In this document: piece after piece, positions 41,384 to 48,545 of the stretch
Layout: each line of letters starts with the position of its first letter
Numbering within the stretch: position 1 is the stretch's first letter
Source: a virus
Virus record (IMG/VR): IMGVR_UViG_3300017989_000161
Coordinates: 1 to 49,690 of that record
Strand: one strand, 5' to 3'
Length of the DNA stretch: 49,690 bases
The notes under the pieces: generated by a model
Told to the model about the DNA's origin: nothing
Database searches by the model: none
Seen by the model: only the letters and a program-made list of their open reading frames with translations
Made by a program: the position numbers and the translations under genes

Positions 41384-42853
41384 TCATCCATCCAATATCT
41401 CCTCTGCCCATTTCAAGAGTTCATTTTTTTCTTGGGTGATATCCTGTTCGCCCGCCGGGACGTAATCAGCCAGATAAAAAAAACAGTGGGTATCAAAAAT
41501 ATCCGGGGACCGGATACCCTGTGACCGCATTTGCTGCTTAGACATAATCACATAGCGCCCCCGCCGATCAAAATCATAAGGGATTTTAGACGCTTGATCT
41601 ACTATTTTATTCCCTGCTGCCAACTTGAGGCGTCCCTCAAAAATTGCCTGCCGCGCTTGGACAGACGAATAAGCCCTCTGATCCTGGTATCGTTTCTTGT
41701 CCCGATCCGAATGAGGCGGACGTCCCCAGTGGATACGCACCACATCATGGCCCAGGTCCTCAAGTTCCAAAGCCGTTGCCAGTCCGGGACCATCACTGTC
41801 AACAGCAATAGTTACATTGGGATAATCCACAGCCCGCTGGTGTATGAGCTGCCCAAACCGTTTGGGGTCCATTTCGTTCGTTTCCACGCAGTCAACCACT
41901 TCAATCGTTCGGGTTTCGTCATACCCAGCAACCTTACCGACAGTGTACACGCTCGAATCCCGGTAAACCCCTTCCCCAACATCAACCGTGATTACCCAGC
42001 CCCACTCCATTGGATGTACGATGCGGAGCTTTTGAGCGTCCAGACACCATGACCGCGGGATAAGATACCCTGAAAGATTATCTGGAAACCGGCCCAGAAC
42101 TTTAATTTGATATTCCGGACTGTGGTGCCCGCCATACTCAATCAGCTTCTCGCGAATGAATTCTTTGCTGACAAGAGGACTTTCTTCCGCGTTAAAAAAA
42201 AACGTTGTATAAAGATCCCGGAGGGTAGAAAACGCATCCGCAAAATGACCGCTGGCCCGCATCGGCTGGGAGACCATAATAAAGCGATTGTGTTTATCGG
42301 TCAATGCACCCCTCAACACGCCAAGGACATCATCTTCCACGCCTGACGCCTCATCAACCAAAACCGTATACCATTTGCGATGTTGCCCGGAAACAGCGTC
42401 AGGTTTGTGTTTGGGTGCCGTCCGGGGCATAACGTACCATGAATCTTTTTTCCCTTTTGCGTAGTACCGTTTCGTCTCCTTGATGAAACATCCCGACATC
42501 CAGGGATAAGTAGCATCTACAGCACTTATGACATCATCCAGCTCCTTCCAAACCACAGACCTCACCTGTTCAATGTTTGTTGCGGTAATAAGGGTATTCG
42601 AGGCAAAATAAGTCCGTAGCATCCAGTCGCAAACAGCGGCATAAAGCCTGGATTTCCCCGTTCCATGGCCGCTCGAAATCGCAACCCTTGACCCCGGTTC
42701 CTGGATTGCCGTTGCCGCAGCCAATTGCTGCCAGGTCAAAGTCATAGAACACGCTTCGAGGCAGTATCGCACTAAATCATGGCGATACCGTAGGCAAAAA
42801 TCCCGGTATCTGGGGTCCGCTCGAATATCTTTTTTTCGGATCGTTTTTCTCAA
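41384..42853 (-). CDS. terL: Terminase large subunit
   Basis: 489 residues. Walker A GHGTGKS at 62-68, Walker B VLVDEAS with D167/E168, coupling-type motif FIMVSQPMRASG near 191-202. The nuclease domain has ITVDVGEG (D291), IAVDSDGP (D352) and DIFDTH near the end. All catalytic parts are present, so it should be active. It pumps DNA into the prohead and cuts the concatemer. It overlaps the small-subunit-like gene by 4 bp. The subtype (headful or site-specific) cannot be told. Confidence 0.92.
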   Translation of the reverse strand: MRKTIRKKDIRADPRYRDFCLRYRHDLVRYCLEACSMTLTWQQLAAATAIQEPGSRVAISSGHGTGKSRLYAAVCDWMLRTYFASNTLITATNIEQVRSVVWKELDDVISAVDATYPWMSGCFIKETKRYYAKGKKDSWYVMPRTAPKHKPDAVSGQHRKWYTVLVDEASGVEDDVLGVLRGALTDKHNRFIMVSQPMRASGHFADAFSTLRDLYTTFFFNAEESPLVSKEFIREKLIEYGGHHSPEYQIKVLGRFPDNLSGYLIPRSWCLDAQKLRIVHPMEWGWVITVDVGEGVYRDSSVYTVGKVAGYDETRTIEVVDCVETNEMDPKRFGQLIHQRAVDYPNVTIAVDSDGPGLATALELEDLGHDVVRIHWGRPPHSDRDKKRYQDQRAYSSVQARQAIFEGRLKLAAGNKIVDQASKIPYDFDRRGRYVIMSKQQMRSQGIRSPDIFDTHCFFYLADYVPAGEQDITQEKNELLKWAEEILDG

Positions 42854-43605
42854 ATCACCTCAAAAGATGTGTCCTTAAAGCTGTCCTGGTCGGCGAGTTC
42901 CTTTTTGAGCTTTTCAACGGCTTCCTTCCGTTCAGGGACAAATTCTTTTTCTTGGCATTTAGAGGCCACGAGACGCTCCTCGTAGAGCCGGTCCAGTTCT
43001 ATTTCAGATATCGCGCCCTTGCTATCATCCTCTCCCGGCTCTTCCGGGGGTTCCTTCGCCAACATGATTTCAACGGCTTTTGGTAGCGGTAAGCCCTCCT
43101 TGTTGTAGCGAAGCGCCGCCTCACGCACTGTGATCTCACCGGCTAACAGAGCCTCGAAAATATCATGAGAAACCGGGGTTGACAGCACATTGTCACCGAA
43201 TTCGAGGCGTGCTTGATTGGAAAGCGTCTTGATACCGGTCATGATTTCCCCAAACTTAGCAGATTCGGGATCGCAACACTGCAGGCCCTCCCGCAGCTTA
43301 GCAATCCCCTCTAAAATCAATTTCTTTCTTTCATCTCGGGCTCTTTGCCTGAGCTTTTCGTTTTCTTTTCGGATCTTTTTTTGCTCGTTTAAGTCCCATG
43401 CTTCGGCTCGCTGTTTCCAGTCGTATTTATCGAAAGCATTCCTCCAAGAAGAAGGCACGTTCCTAATCTGTTTTCGTCCTTTTTCGACCTGATAGTGCCG
43501 GAATGCAACTTGTAGCTTTCTTTCCGGTCCCAGCAAACGATAGACTTCGAAACGAGCAAACCACATAGTGTTTTCACCTTTCATCCTATCCCAATTAGCA
43601 GCCAT
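42850..43605 (-). CDS. Terminase small-subunit-like protein
   Basis: 251 residues, GGAGGGG site. The N-terminal part WFARFEVYRLLGPERKLQVA, then APSSWR-like VPSSWRNAFDKYDWKQRAEA, fits the 'W..Rf..Yr..G..RSl..ay......k.....W...a..f.W..Ra..wd' theme of phage terminase-small-type DNA-binding proteins. Then a Lys/Glu-rich helix and an acidic C-terminus. It overlaps the large subunit gene. It should recognise the packaging site and regulate the large subunit. Confidence 0.7.
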   Translation of the reverse strand: MAANWDRMKGENTMWFARFEVYRLLGPERKLQVAFRHYQVEKGRKQIRNVPSSWRNAFDKYDWKQRAEAWDLNEQKKIRKENEKLRQRARDERKKLILEGIAKLREGLQCCDPESAKFGEIMTGIKTLSNQARLEFGDNVLSTPVSHDIFEALLAGEITVREAALRYNKEGLPLPKAVEIMLAKEPPEEPGEDDSKGAISEIELDRLYEERLVASKCQEKEFVPERKEAVEKLKKELADQDSFKDTSFEVI

Positions 43606-43610
43606 ACGTC

Positions 43611-43799
43611 TTACCCCTCCTCACACCGTTCCGGTTCTACTGGACCAACCTGTTTGATTATGCGAGTGACCTCCTCGGTTGTCTCCGCCACAAAACCGCA
43701 GGCGGGGCAGGATCGATACCGAAAGGTTAACCCCGACACGCCCTCAATATTGCGCGTCGAATCCGTTTTCATTTTGTTTGTGCAATTGGGGCAATACAT
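43611..43799 (-). CDS. Zinc-ribbon regulator-like protein
   Basis: 62 residues. MYCPNCTNKMKTDSTRNIEG then RYRSCPACGFVAETTEEV gives CxxC at residues 3-6 and a second CxxC about 25 residues later. This is a zinc ribbon similar in layout to P2 Ogr/Delta late activators and to the NrdR N-terminus. It overlaps the nuclease gene by 56 bp but the CPNC at the start fixes this frame. As it stands directly before the terminase genes, a late-transcription activator role is attractive but unproven. Confidence 0.6.
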   Translation of the reverse strand: MYCPNCTNKMKTDSTRNIEGVSGLTFRYRSCPACGFVAETTEEVTRIIKQVGPVEPERCEEG

Positions 43800-44175
43800 C
43801 CGAATGTCTACTATCCTTCATTAGCACATCTAAAAAACGTTTATACGATCTCACTACATGCACCGTATGTCCAAGGTACATCATTTGGCGTCTGAGGGCC
43901 TGCTGTTCCGTTCGCAACCTCCCCCCTGCAGCTTTCAACTCGATGAGGGCCATCGTCCCACCAGGCAGGAAAACAAAGAGATCCGGGAAGCCGGGTTTAT
44001 TCTTTTTTTTGCTGCGGTCGTGAAAACACGGCCAGCCTTGCTCCCGGCAATATCTCTCACACCGGGATTGCAACCGCGCTTCCGGTCCCGGATCAGGTAT
44101 TTCGGGTGAAACGGCCTCCCTGCCCCTGTGTCTTGCCGCCATGTATGCATCGCGCTGATCTTCCGTCCAATTCAT
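43744..44175 (-). CDS. VRR-NUC domain nuclease
   Basis: 143 residues. The core KKKNKPGFPDLFVFLPGGTM, then ALIELKAAGGRL, is the PD-(D/E)xK-type VRR-NUC domain: GxPD, and E-x-K in IELKA. Small phage VRR-NUC proteins are thought to cut branched DNA (Holliday-type structures) in replication or before packaging. The gene is coupled by ATGA to a 34-codon peptide upstream. All catalytic residues seem present. Confidence 0.88.
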   Translation of the reverse strand: MNWTEDQRDAYMAARHRGREAVSPEIPDPGPEARLQSRCERYCREQGWPCFHDRSKKKNKPGFPDLFVFLPGGTMALIELKAAGGRLRTEQQALRRQMMYLGHTVHVVRSYKRFLDVLMKDSRHSDVLPQLHKQNENGFDAQY

Positions 44176-44276
44176 CGGTTTCGCCTCCTGGACATCGCTG
44201 CAGCCCTGTTCCGTCTTCGCCGCCGCCTTTGATATTTCGTCAATAGACTCGTGCTGCCCGCCACTTGTTTTTTCAT
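44172..44276 (-). CDS. 34-residue Arg-rich peptide
   Basis: MKKQVAGSTSLLTKYQRRRR then RRNRAAAMSRRRNR. It has an AGGAG site and its TGA overlaps the VRR-NUC start as ATGA. Eleven of the last 19 residues are Arg, which suggests nucleic acid binding. No family recognised. The overlap and ribosome binding site are good evidence that it is translated, if only to couple the nuclease. Confidence 0.55.
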   Translation of the reverse strand: MKKQVAGSTSLLTKYQRRRRRRNRAAAMSRRRNR

Positions 44277-44284
44277 GCCGTCTC

Positions 44285-44599
44285 CTATTCCTGCTGGGTA
44301 ATGTCTACCAAACCCCGCCTAAATTCTTTCTCCAGTCTCTTGGCCCTGTTGAGGAGCTTCCGCGCCCGGGATTTCAGTGAGTTTCGCGCATGCCAAATCT
44401 CATCAGGGTTTGCAAGATCTGTACGTTTATATCCCTGGTTCCCCCCCACCAATTTCCCAGTTTTTTCGGCAACGAGCCGGACCGTCCGGGCTTTGACTGC
44501 CGCGTACTGCTCAATCTCACCAGACTTATGCCATTCTCCATCGGACAGAAACAGCATGATTCTATGGACCTGGGGGAGGGGGAGTTTGATGCTTGTCAT
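44285..44599 (-). CDS. Winged-helix-like DNA-binding protein
   Basis: 104 residues. Residues about 10-60 (LPQVHRIMLFLSDGEWHKSG, then EIEQYAAVKARTVRLVAEKT) look like a winged helix with a recognition helix at RTVRLVAEK. The second half is helical and basic. It sits between SSB and the nuclease genes, in the replication block. A replication-related or regulatory DNA-binding role is inferred. Confidence 0.6.
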   Translation of the reverse strand: MTSIKLPLPQVHRIMLFLSDGEWHKSGEIEQYAAVKARTVRLVAEKTGKLVGGNQGYKRTDLANPDEIWHARNSLKSRARKLLNRAKRLEKEFRRGLVDITQQE

Positions 44600-44610
44600 G
44601 GTGTGTCCTT

Positions 44611-45027
44611 TCAGAACGGGATCTCATCTTCGGGGTAGCTCGTGCTCGGTGATGATGGCGATTGAGTAGGGGGCGGCCCTTCCTGCCCGTCGCCCTTGCT
44701 CCCAAGCATCTGCATCTGGTTCGCTGCGATTTCCGTCGTGTAACGCTTGTTACCGTCCTGATCCTCCCAGGAACGCGTCTGGAGCTTGCCCTCAATATAA
44801 ACCTGCATCCCCTTCCGCAGATATTCCCCGCAAATTTCGGCAAGACGCCTCCATGCCACAATTCGATGCCATTCTGTTTTTTCTTGTTTATCGCCGGTGT
44901 TCTTGTCCTTCCAAGTCTCAGATGTTGCAATGGAAAAGTTACAAACCGCTGTTCCGTCCTGGGTGTACTTGGTCTCGGGATCCTTTCCGAGCCTGCCAAT
45001 TAGGATAATCTTGTTGACTCCAGCCAT
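44611..45027 (-). CDS. ssb: Single-stranded DNA-binding protein
   Basis: 138 residues with the full SSB OB-fold: [20 protein letters not shown], then [48 protein letters not shown], and a Pro/Ser linker ending in the acidic tip EDEIPF. That tip recruits host replication and repair proteins. It follows the helicase gene directly. It protects single-stranded DNA in phage replication. Confidence 0.95.
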   Translation of the reverse strand: MAGVNKIILIGRLGKDPETKYTQDGTAVCNFSIATSETWKDKNTGDKQEKTEWHRIVAWRRLAEICGEYLRKGMQVYIEGKLQTRSWEDQDGNKRYTTEIAANQMQMLGSKGDGQEGPPPTQSPSSPSTSYPEDEIPF

Positions 45028-46320
45028 TTAGAAAGTCCCTCCCTCGTCTTCTTCTGCCGCATCCCGGAAAACCTGTCTACTCCCGTCGAAATAAAGGCCA
45101 ACCTTTCCCGTCCCGGTATTCCGGCCTTTAGCAATTTGCAATAGTGCCTGATGTTTATTTTCCTCTGTTTCCACGTATTGCGCCTGCCGCCAGATAAACA
45201 TCACAGTATCCGCATCCTGCTCGATAGACCCGCTCTCCCGGAGATCGGAAAGCATCGGCTTCTTATCGCCCCCCCTAATCTCACATGCGCGGTTCAGTTG
45301 GGCCAGACAGATAACGGGAATATTCAAGCTACGCGCCAGGCCCTTCAGCTTCGCAGAGATCATGGCGACTTCCCGCTCCCTGTGTTCGACTTTCCCGTTA
45401 GATCTAATAAGCTGGAGGTAATCAATAACAACCATCCCGACATCCTGTTTTCGTTTCCTCGCTTCGCACGTCGCTATCAGTTCATCAATCGACATATTGG
45501 CCTTATCGTTGTATGCGATAGGGAGCTTATCTAATTCGTTTGCGGCTTTAATAATCCTGACCATCCCGTTTTTGTCTATCCGCGACCGCCGTATTGACGT
45601 GTAGTTGACGTTGGAATGCGCCGAGATCTGCCGTTTAACCAACTGATCTATTGGCATTTCAAGGGAGAAGAACAGGACCGGGACCCCCGAGGCTTCGGCA
45701 AAATCCTTCGCGAGAACGCTTTTGCCCATTCCCGGTCTGCCAGCCAGGATAATCAGGTCCCCCGCCTGCCAACCCCCTATTAAGGCATCAAGTCTGTAAA
45801 ACCCGGTAGATATTCCGGGGTTCGTCTGCCCATCCAGACTTGACACCACATCGGGAAGGACATCGCTTATTTCAACAACATCCTGACCTGCATCACCCGC
45901 CTTAATCCCGGCAATCCGCTCTTTGACCTGTGCTAACAGGTCTCGCGCATCAGACTTGGCGGCTCCTTCGGTTATATCGCTTGAAAGGCCCAATAAGGCC
46001 TGTGTTAATTTATAGTTTTTGATTTGCTTGATATGGTACCGCCAACCCGCTGAGGTGTGGACGACTGATAGAATGTCGGCCAGGTAATCAGAACCGCCAG
46101 CTTTTATGAGGTTTTGTTTTTTCCGGAGGTCGTTGACGATCGCAGTAGGCAACAGGGGGTCTCCGTTGTCGGCCAAATCGAGAAAGGACTGGAATAGGTA
46201 TTTGTTTTTCTCGCTGGAAAAATCGTTTGGTGCCAACTCAGCCCTGATTTCACGCAGACAGTCCGGGTTGATTAAAATTCCGCCGATTAGACATTGCTCA
46301 GATTGTGGAATGGAAAACAT
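45028..46320 (-). CDS. DnaB-like replicative helicase
   Basis: I choose the ATG at 46320 (TAGGAGG upstream; MFSIPQSEQCLIGGILINP is the usual DnaB opening). The longer frame overlaps the upstream gene by 55 bp. That leaves 430 residues. The N-terminal domain is followed by the RecA core: GRPGMGKS (about 194-201), the Walker B and hydrophobic strand VGMVVIDYLQLI, RGGDKKPMLSDLRESGSIEQ, and AKGRNTGTGKVGLYFD. It unwinds DNA at the fork. It works with the upstream replication protein and the downstream SSB. Confidence 0.93.
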   Translation of the reverse strand: MFSIPQSEQCLIGGILINPDCLREIRAELAPNDFSSEKNKYLFQSFLDLADNGDPLLPTAIVNDLRKKQNLIKAGGSDYLADILSVVHTSAGWRYHIKQIKNYKLTQALLGLSSDITEGAAKSDARDLLAQVKERIAGIKAGDAGQDVVEISDVLPDVVSSLDGQTNPGISTGFYRLDALIGGWQAGDLIILAGRPGMGKSVLAKDFAEASGVPVLFFSLEMPIDQLVKRQISAHSNVNYTSIRRSRIDKNGMVRIIKAANELDKLPIAYNDKANMSIDELIATCEARKRKQDVGMVVIDYLQLIRSNGKVEHREREVAMISAKLKGLARSLNIPVICLAQLNRACEIRGGDKKPMLSDLRESGSIEQDADTVMFIWRQAQYVETEENKHQALLQIAKGRNTGTGKVGLYFDGSRQVFRDAAEEDEGGTF

Positions 46321-46328
46321 GTTGCCTC

Positions 46329-47318
46329 CTACCAGTAGTTGGGTTGCTCTTTTGGCGGAACCGAGGATCTCGGATCTGGGCAATTAGGGATAACGCTTTG
46401 CTCATCTTCCCACCGTTTGCCGTTTAGCCAACCTTGAGCCCATTTGGGTGATTTACCTCTGGCTACCAAAGAAACCCTTTCTTCTGCTTCTATCGTAGCG
46501 GCCTCAATTATCGTGGGTATTAAATCTTCATTGGGGTTAAGAAGATACCATGCACCCGCAGCCTCAGCTTTCCCTTTTTGGAGATTAAAAGCCAACCAAA
46601 AGCGATTAAAAGCATCTAAAAGTTCACCCTTCAGTACAACTTCTTTTTTGCCAATTTTTCCGACGTAGAAATTTCCATTTCCAGGGAAATGCGGTTGATT
46701 TGCAGCTTGCGGTTCTTTGCGGTTGATTTGCGGTTCGACCTCAACCGCAAATGCGGCAGCATTTTGCGGAAGGTTTTTATATACTTTACTCTCCTTTCCT
46801 TTCCTTTGTGTACCGATGTCAGCATTTTTAGAGGTTATTGTTAACATTCTGTTTACATTTACGGGGGCTTCTGTTAACGTTTTGTATGTATTTATCTCAT
46901 TAATGTTTACATTAACCGCAGCCGGATACCGTTTTTCAACATCCTTGATGAGCAGGTATTCACGAATAAAATCAACCTCTTTTCTCCTTTTTGATGCTTC
47001 GACGAAACGTTTCTGGATGCCATGACTGGTGAGAACCGCAAATTTGCGGTAGATCGCTTTATTAAAAATATCCCACCTGCATGCATCATTAATGATATCA
47101 CTTATCTCATTAATGTTTACATTAACCCTCTTTCCGAACAACAATAACCGTTCTTCTGTTAGCATTAAAAAATAGCCATTTCTGTAAATACGCTGATATA
47201 ATTTTATAATAACAGCAAACCCTACGAGGCCAAATTTCGCTTCGATAAGCTCCAATTTTTCATCAACACTAACGTCCAATGGGAAATAATCTAAACCGGT
47301 TTTATTAAGCCTCGGCAT
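46329..47318 (-). CDS. Replication initiation protein (DUF4373-type N-terminus)
   Basis: 329 residues. The N-terminus (GLDYFPLDVSVDEKLELIEA, then KFGLVGFAVIIKLYQRIYRN) matches the winged-helix domain of the Lin1244/Lin1753 (DUF4373) group found before phage helicases. The C-terminal SPKWAQGWLNGKRWED is common in phage replication proteins. The middle holds repeated NVNINEI and NRKE-type stretches. It lies just upstream of the DnaB-like helicase, so it likely binds the origin and loads the helicase. Direct and inverted repeats within the gene (around 46860-47120) could include the origin, but I cannot prove this. Confidence 0.78.
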   Translation of the reverse strand: MPRLNKTGLDYFPLDVSVDEKLELIEAKFGLVGFAVIIKLYQRIYRNGYFLMLTEERLLLFGKRVNVNINEISDIINDACRWDIFNKAIYRKFAVLTSHGIQKRFVEASKRRKEVDFIREYLLIKDVEKRYPAAVNVNINEINTYKTLTEAPVNVNRMLTITSKNADIGTQRKGKESKVYKNLPQNAAAFAVEVEPQINRKEPQAANQPHFPGNGNFYVGKIGKKEVVLKGELLDAFNRFWLAFNLQKGKAEAAGAWYLLNPNEDLIPTIIEAATIEAEERVSLVARGKSPKWAQGWLNGKRWEDEQSVIPNCPDPRSSVPPKEQPNYW

Positions 47319-47494
47319 TTTCTTTTCCTCTTTCCTAAACTTCGCACCTGTTCCAATAAGACCGCCTTCCGCTTAAGAAAATCCTGCAATGTCATTCCCA
47401 GGAAATCGGCAGTTTTTCGCTCGCGATCGTGGATGTAAACAACCTTCTTTTCCACACCCTCCCTAACCGTGACCCTGTCTGTCTCGACCATCAT
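47291..47494 (-). CDS. Small early protein
   Basis: 67 residues. AAGGAGG abuts two tandem ATG codons, so the second ATG (47491) may be the one used. It overlaps the replication gene by 28 bp and the gene upstream by 32 bp. Charged, with an FLGMTLQDFLKRKAVLLEQV helix. No family recognised. Confidence 0.5.
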   Translation of the reverse strand: MMVETDRVTVREGVEKKVVYIHDRERKTADFLGMTLQDFLKRKAVLLEQVRSLGKRKRKCRGLIKPV

Positions 47495-47657
47495 CCTCCT
47501 TAAAATGCAACGCCTGTCTTCGGCGCTGACGATTAGCCTCCAACCGGGCTCGTAATTTGCGCCGTTTTCGGTTCTTCAGCCAACCAAAAACCCTAAGAAA
47601 ATTCACGCTAAAGCTTTTCTTCGGCGGATCATACGGATTGTTAGATTCGTTGATCAT
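47463..47657 (-). CDS. Small Arg-rich early protein
   Basis: 64 residues. Its ATG overlaps the stop of a 27-residue gene (ATGA). It has a basic middle (LKNRKRRKLRARLEANRQRR) suggestive of nucleic acid binding. No family recognised. It is the second in a chain of three overlapping small genes before the replication protein. Confidence 0.5.
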   Translation of the reverse strand: MINESNNPYDPPKKSFSVNFLRVFGWLKNRKRRKLRARLEANRQRRRQALHFKEDDGRDRQGHG

Positions 47658-47737
47658 CGCTCATCCTGCTTGTAGATGATGATAATCGCGGCAATTGTAA
47701 TGCATATGGCCATTGCTATATATCCACCTAATGTCAT
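47654..47737 (-). CDS. 27-residue single-span membrane peptide
   Basis: MTLGGYIAMAICITIAAIII then IYKQDER. It has a GGAGGTG site at 6 nt and an ATGA overlap with the next gene. Residues about 4-21 form one hydrophobic span with a short charged cytoplasmic tail. Such peptides can block superinfection or alter a membrane protein. Its place in the early operon would let it be made soon after infection or in lysogens. Function unknown. Confidence 0.65.
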   Translation of the reverse strand: MTLGGYIAMAICITIAAIIIIYKQDER

Positions 47738-47749
47738 TTCGCACACCTC

Positions 47750-48073
47750 CTATAAACCCATTCCCTCTTTCGTGAGCTCCGAGAGGGTAATAATCGTATC
47801 TACCAACCGCTTGTAACGCTGCCTTTGAATTAAAATTACCTGTCCATAATTCAATAAGTTATCTAATTTATCTAAAGTGAGTCCCGTCTCTCCGCTGCGG
47901 AACCGGGAGAGGGCTGCTTTGTCAATATCTAACTCGTTGGCCAGGGTGGTAAGGCCCACCTCGTCAACAAGCTCGAATACCGCGTCAGTGATGGTTGTGG
48001 CGGATCGAGACATGGTGGCGTCAATTCCCTTCAATTTTTGTTGTTTGTTTTTGTTTGGCATAATCCGTACCAT
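47750..48073 (-). CDS. HTH transcription regulator (CII/Cro-like)
   Basis: 107 residues from the first ATG; starts at 48061 or 48013 are also possible, since no good ribosome binding site is seen. A helix-turn-helix lies at LTTLANELDIDKAALSRFRS and GETGLTLDKLDNLLNY, of the lambda-repressor-like class. It lies in the early operon as the third small regulator, where CII-like proteins usually lie. It likely controls early or lysogenic promoters. Confidence 0.7.
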   Translation of the reverse strand: MVRIMPNKNKQQKLKGIDATMSRSATTITDAVFELVDEVGLTTLANELDIDKAALSRFRSGETGLTLDKLDNLLNYGQVILIQRQRYKRLVDTIITLSELTKEGMGL

Positions 48074-48082
48074 GAAAACAAA

Positions 48083-48313
48083 TCAAGCCCACGGGAAAAA
48101 CCCCAGGGCTTGAGAAACGGCATCCTCGACTTTCTGAGATGTTCGAGAACCCGACAAAACCATGTTAACATATTGTGTGGTGCAGCCCGCTTCCCGGGCA
48201 ATATCGCCCTTGCGTATCCCGGACTCTTTTAACAGGAGTGAGATAATGTTTGAGAACGTAAATCCTGTTGTTGTCAGGAATGAAAACGCGAGACGGTTTT
48301 TTCTTGTTGTCAT
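48083..48313 (-). CDS. Small HTH regulator, divergent to the CRISPR-repeat unit (Aca-like position)
   Basis: I place the start at the ATG at 48313 (AGGG 5 nt upstream), giving 76 residues. A longer frame to 48385 begins FQSTPPHRGAT, which is just the antisense translation of the CRISPR repeat and not protein. The HTH is IISLLLKESGIRKGDIAREA, then GCTTQYVNMVLSGSR. Its start region overlaps the rightward promoter of the repeat unit, so it could repress that promoter, as Aca regulators do for anti-CRISPR genes. Alternatively it is an ordinary early Cro-type regulator. Confidence 0.65.
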   Translation of the reverse strand: MTTRKNRLAFSFLTTTGFTFSNIISLLLKESGIRKGDIAREAGCTTQYVNMVLSGSRTSQKVEDAVSQALGFFPWA

Positions 48314-48334
48314 TTCAACCCTGTGGTATAGAAT
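48307..48334 (+). promoter_or_regulatory. Sigma70-type promoter for the solitary CRISPR repeat
   Basis: TTGTCA (48307-48312), 16-nt spacer, TAGAAT (48329-48334): five of six matches in both boxes. The start would be near 48341, about 10 nt before the repeat. It points rightward, opposite to the early operon. Confidence 0.6.
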
Positions 48335-48345
48335 ATTTATTGTGC

Positions 48346-48513
48346 CTACTGTCGCCCCCCTATGCGGGGGCGTGGATTGAAACACGGTTCCGCAACCGAA
48401 AGCTTATGGGTGGAGGGGGTGTGGCCCGTGCAAGTACACAGTACCCGCCGGTTACGGCTCCCGGCGGCGAACGTGGGTAAGCCGACCACGGTTACTTCCG
48501 AGAAATTCGTCAT
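48346..48513 (-). CDS. Doubtful 55-residue ORF antisense to the repeat unit
   Basis: An ORF starting at the ATG at 48513 with a moderate AGGGGG site encodes MTNFSEVTVVGLPTFAAGSR, then NRRVLCTCTGHTPSTHKLSV. Its last dozen residues (CFNPRPRIGGRQ) are the antisense of the CRISPR repeat. It has two Cys and two His but no recognisable fold. It could be a real small early gene whose end was fixed by repeat insertion, or noise. Confidence 0.3.
   Translation of the reverse strand: MTNFSEVTVVGLPTFAAGSRNRRVLCTCTGHTPSTHKLSVAEPCFNPRPRIGGRQ
48351..48383 (+). CRISPR. Solitary type I-C-like CRISPR repeat with its own promoter (candidate RNA anti-CRISPR)
   Basis: The 33 nt begin GTCGCCCCCCTATG and end CGGGGGCGTGGATTGAAAC. 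The form is that of a type I-C repeat: CGCCCCC/GGGGGCG stem of 7 bp, 6-nt loop, and the ATTGAAAC end. A good promoter lies about 10 nt upstream on the same strand. A small hairpin (CGGTT/AACCG, 48385-48398) follows at once. There is no second repeat and no cas gene. The transcript would be antisense to the early operon. The Racr role (occupying Cas5d/Cas7 of a host I-C system) is inferred from precedent. A one-repeat mini-guide is the alternative. Confidence 0.85.
48445..48467. other. 7-bp GC-rich hairpin downstream of the repeat unit
   Basis: CCGCCGG and CCGGCGG pair around a 9-nt loop. No U-run follows on either strand, so it is not an intrinsic terminator. It could form the 3' end of the rightward RNA or pause the early leftward transcript. 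Confidence 0.5.
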
Positions 48514-48545
48514 TAAGGAGTCCCCCTCTAAATAAACCCCACCCA

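Noticed and set aside
48314-48385. N-terminal extension of the small HTH gene beginning FQSTPPHRGAT
   Set aside because: This is the antisense reading of the CRISPR repeat, a known source of false protein starts. The ATG at 48313 has its own AGGG site and begins right before the HTH region.
35700-48400. True CRISPR array
   Set aside because: Each repeat occurs once, they are 12.6 kb apart and in opposite directions, with no spacer phase and no cas genes.
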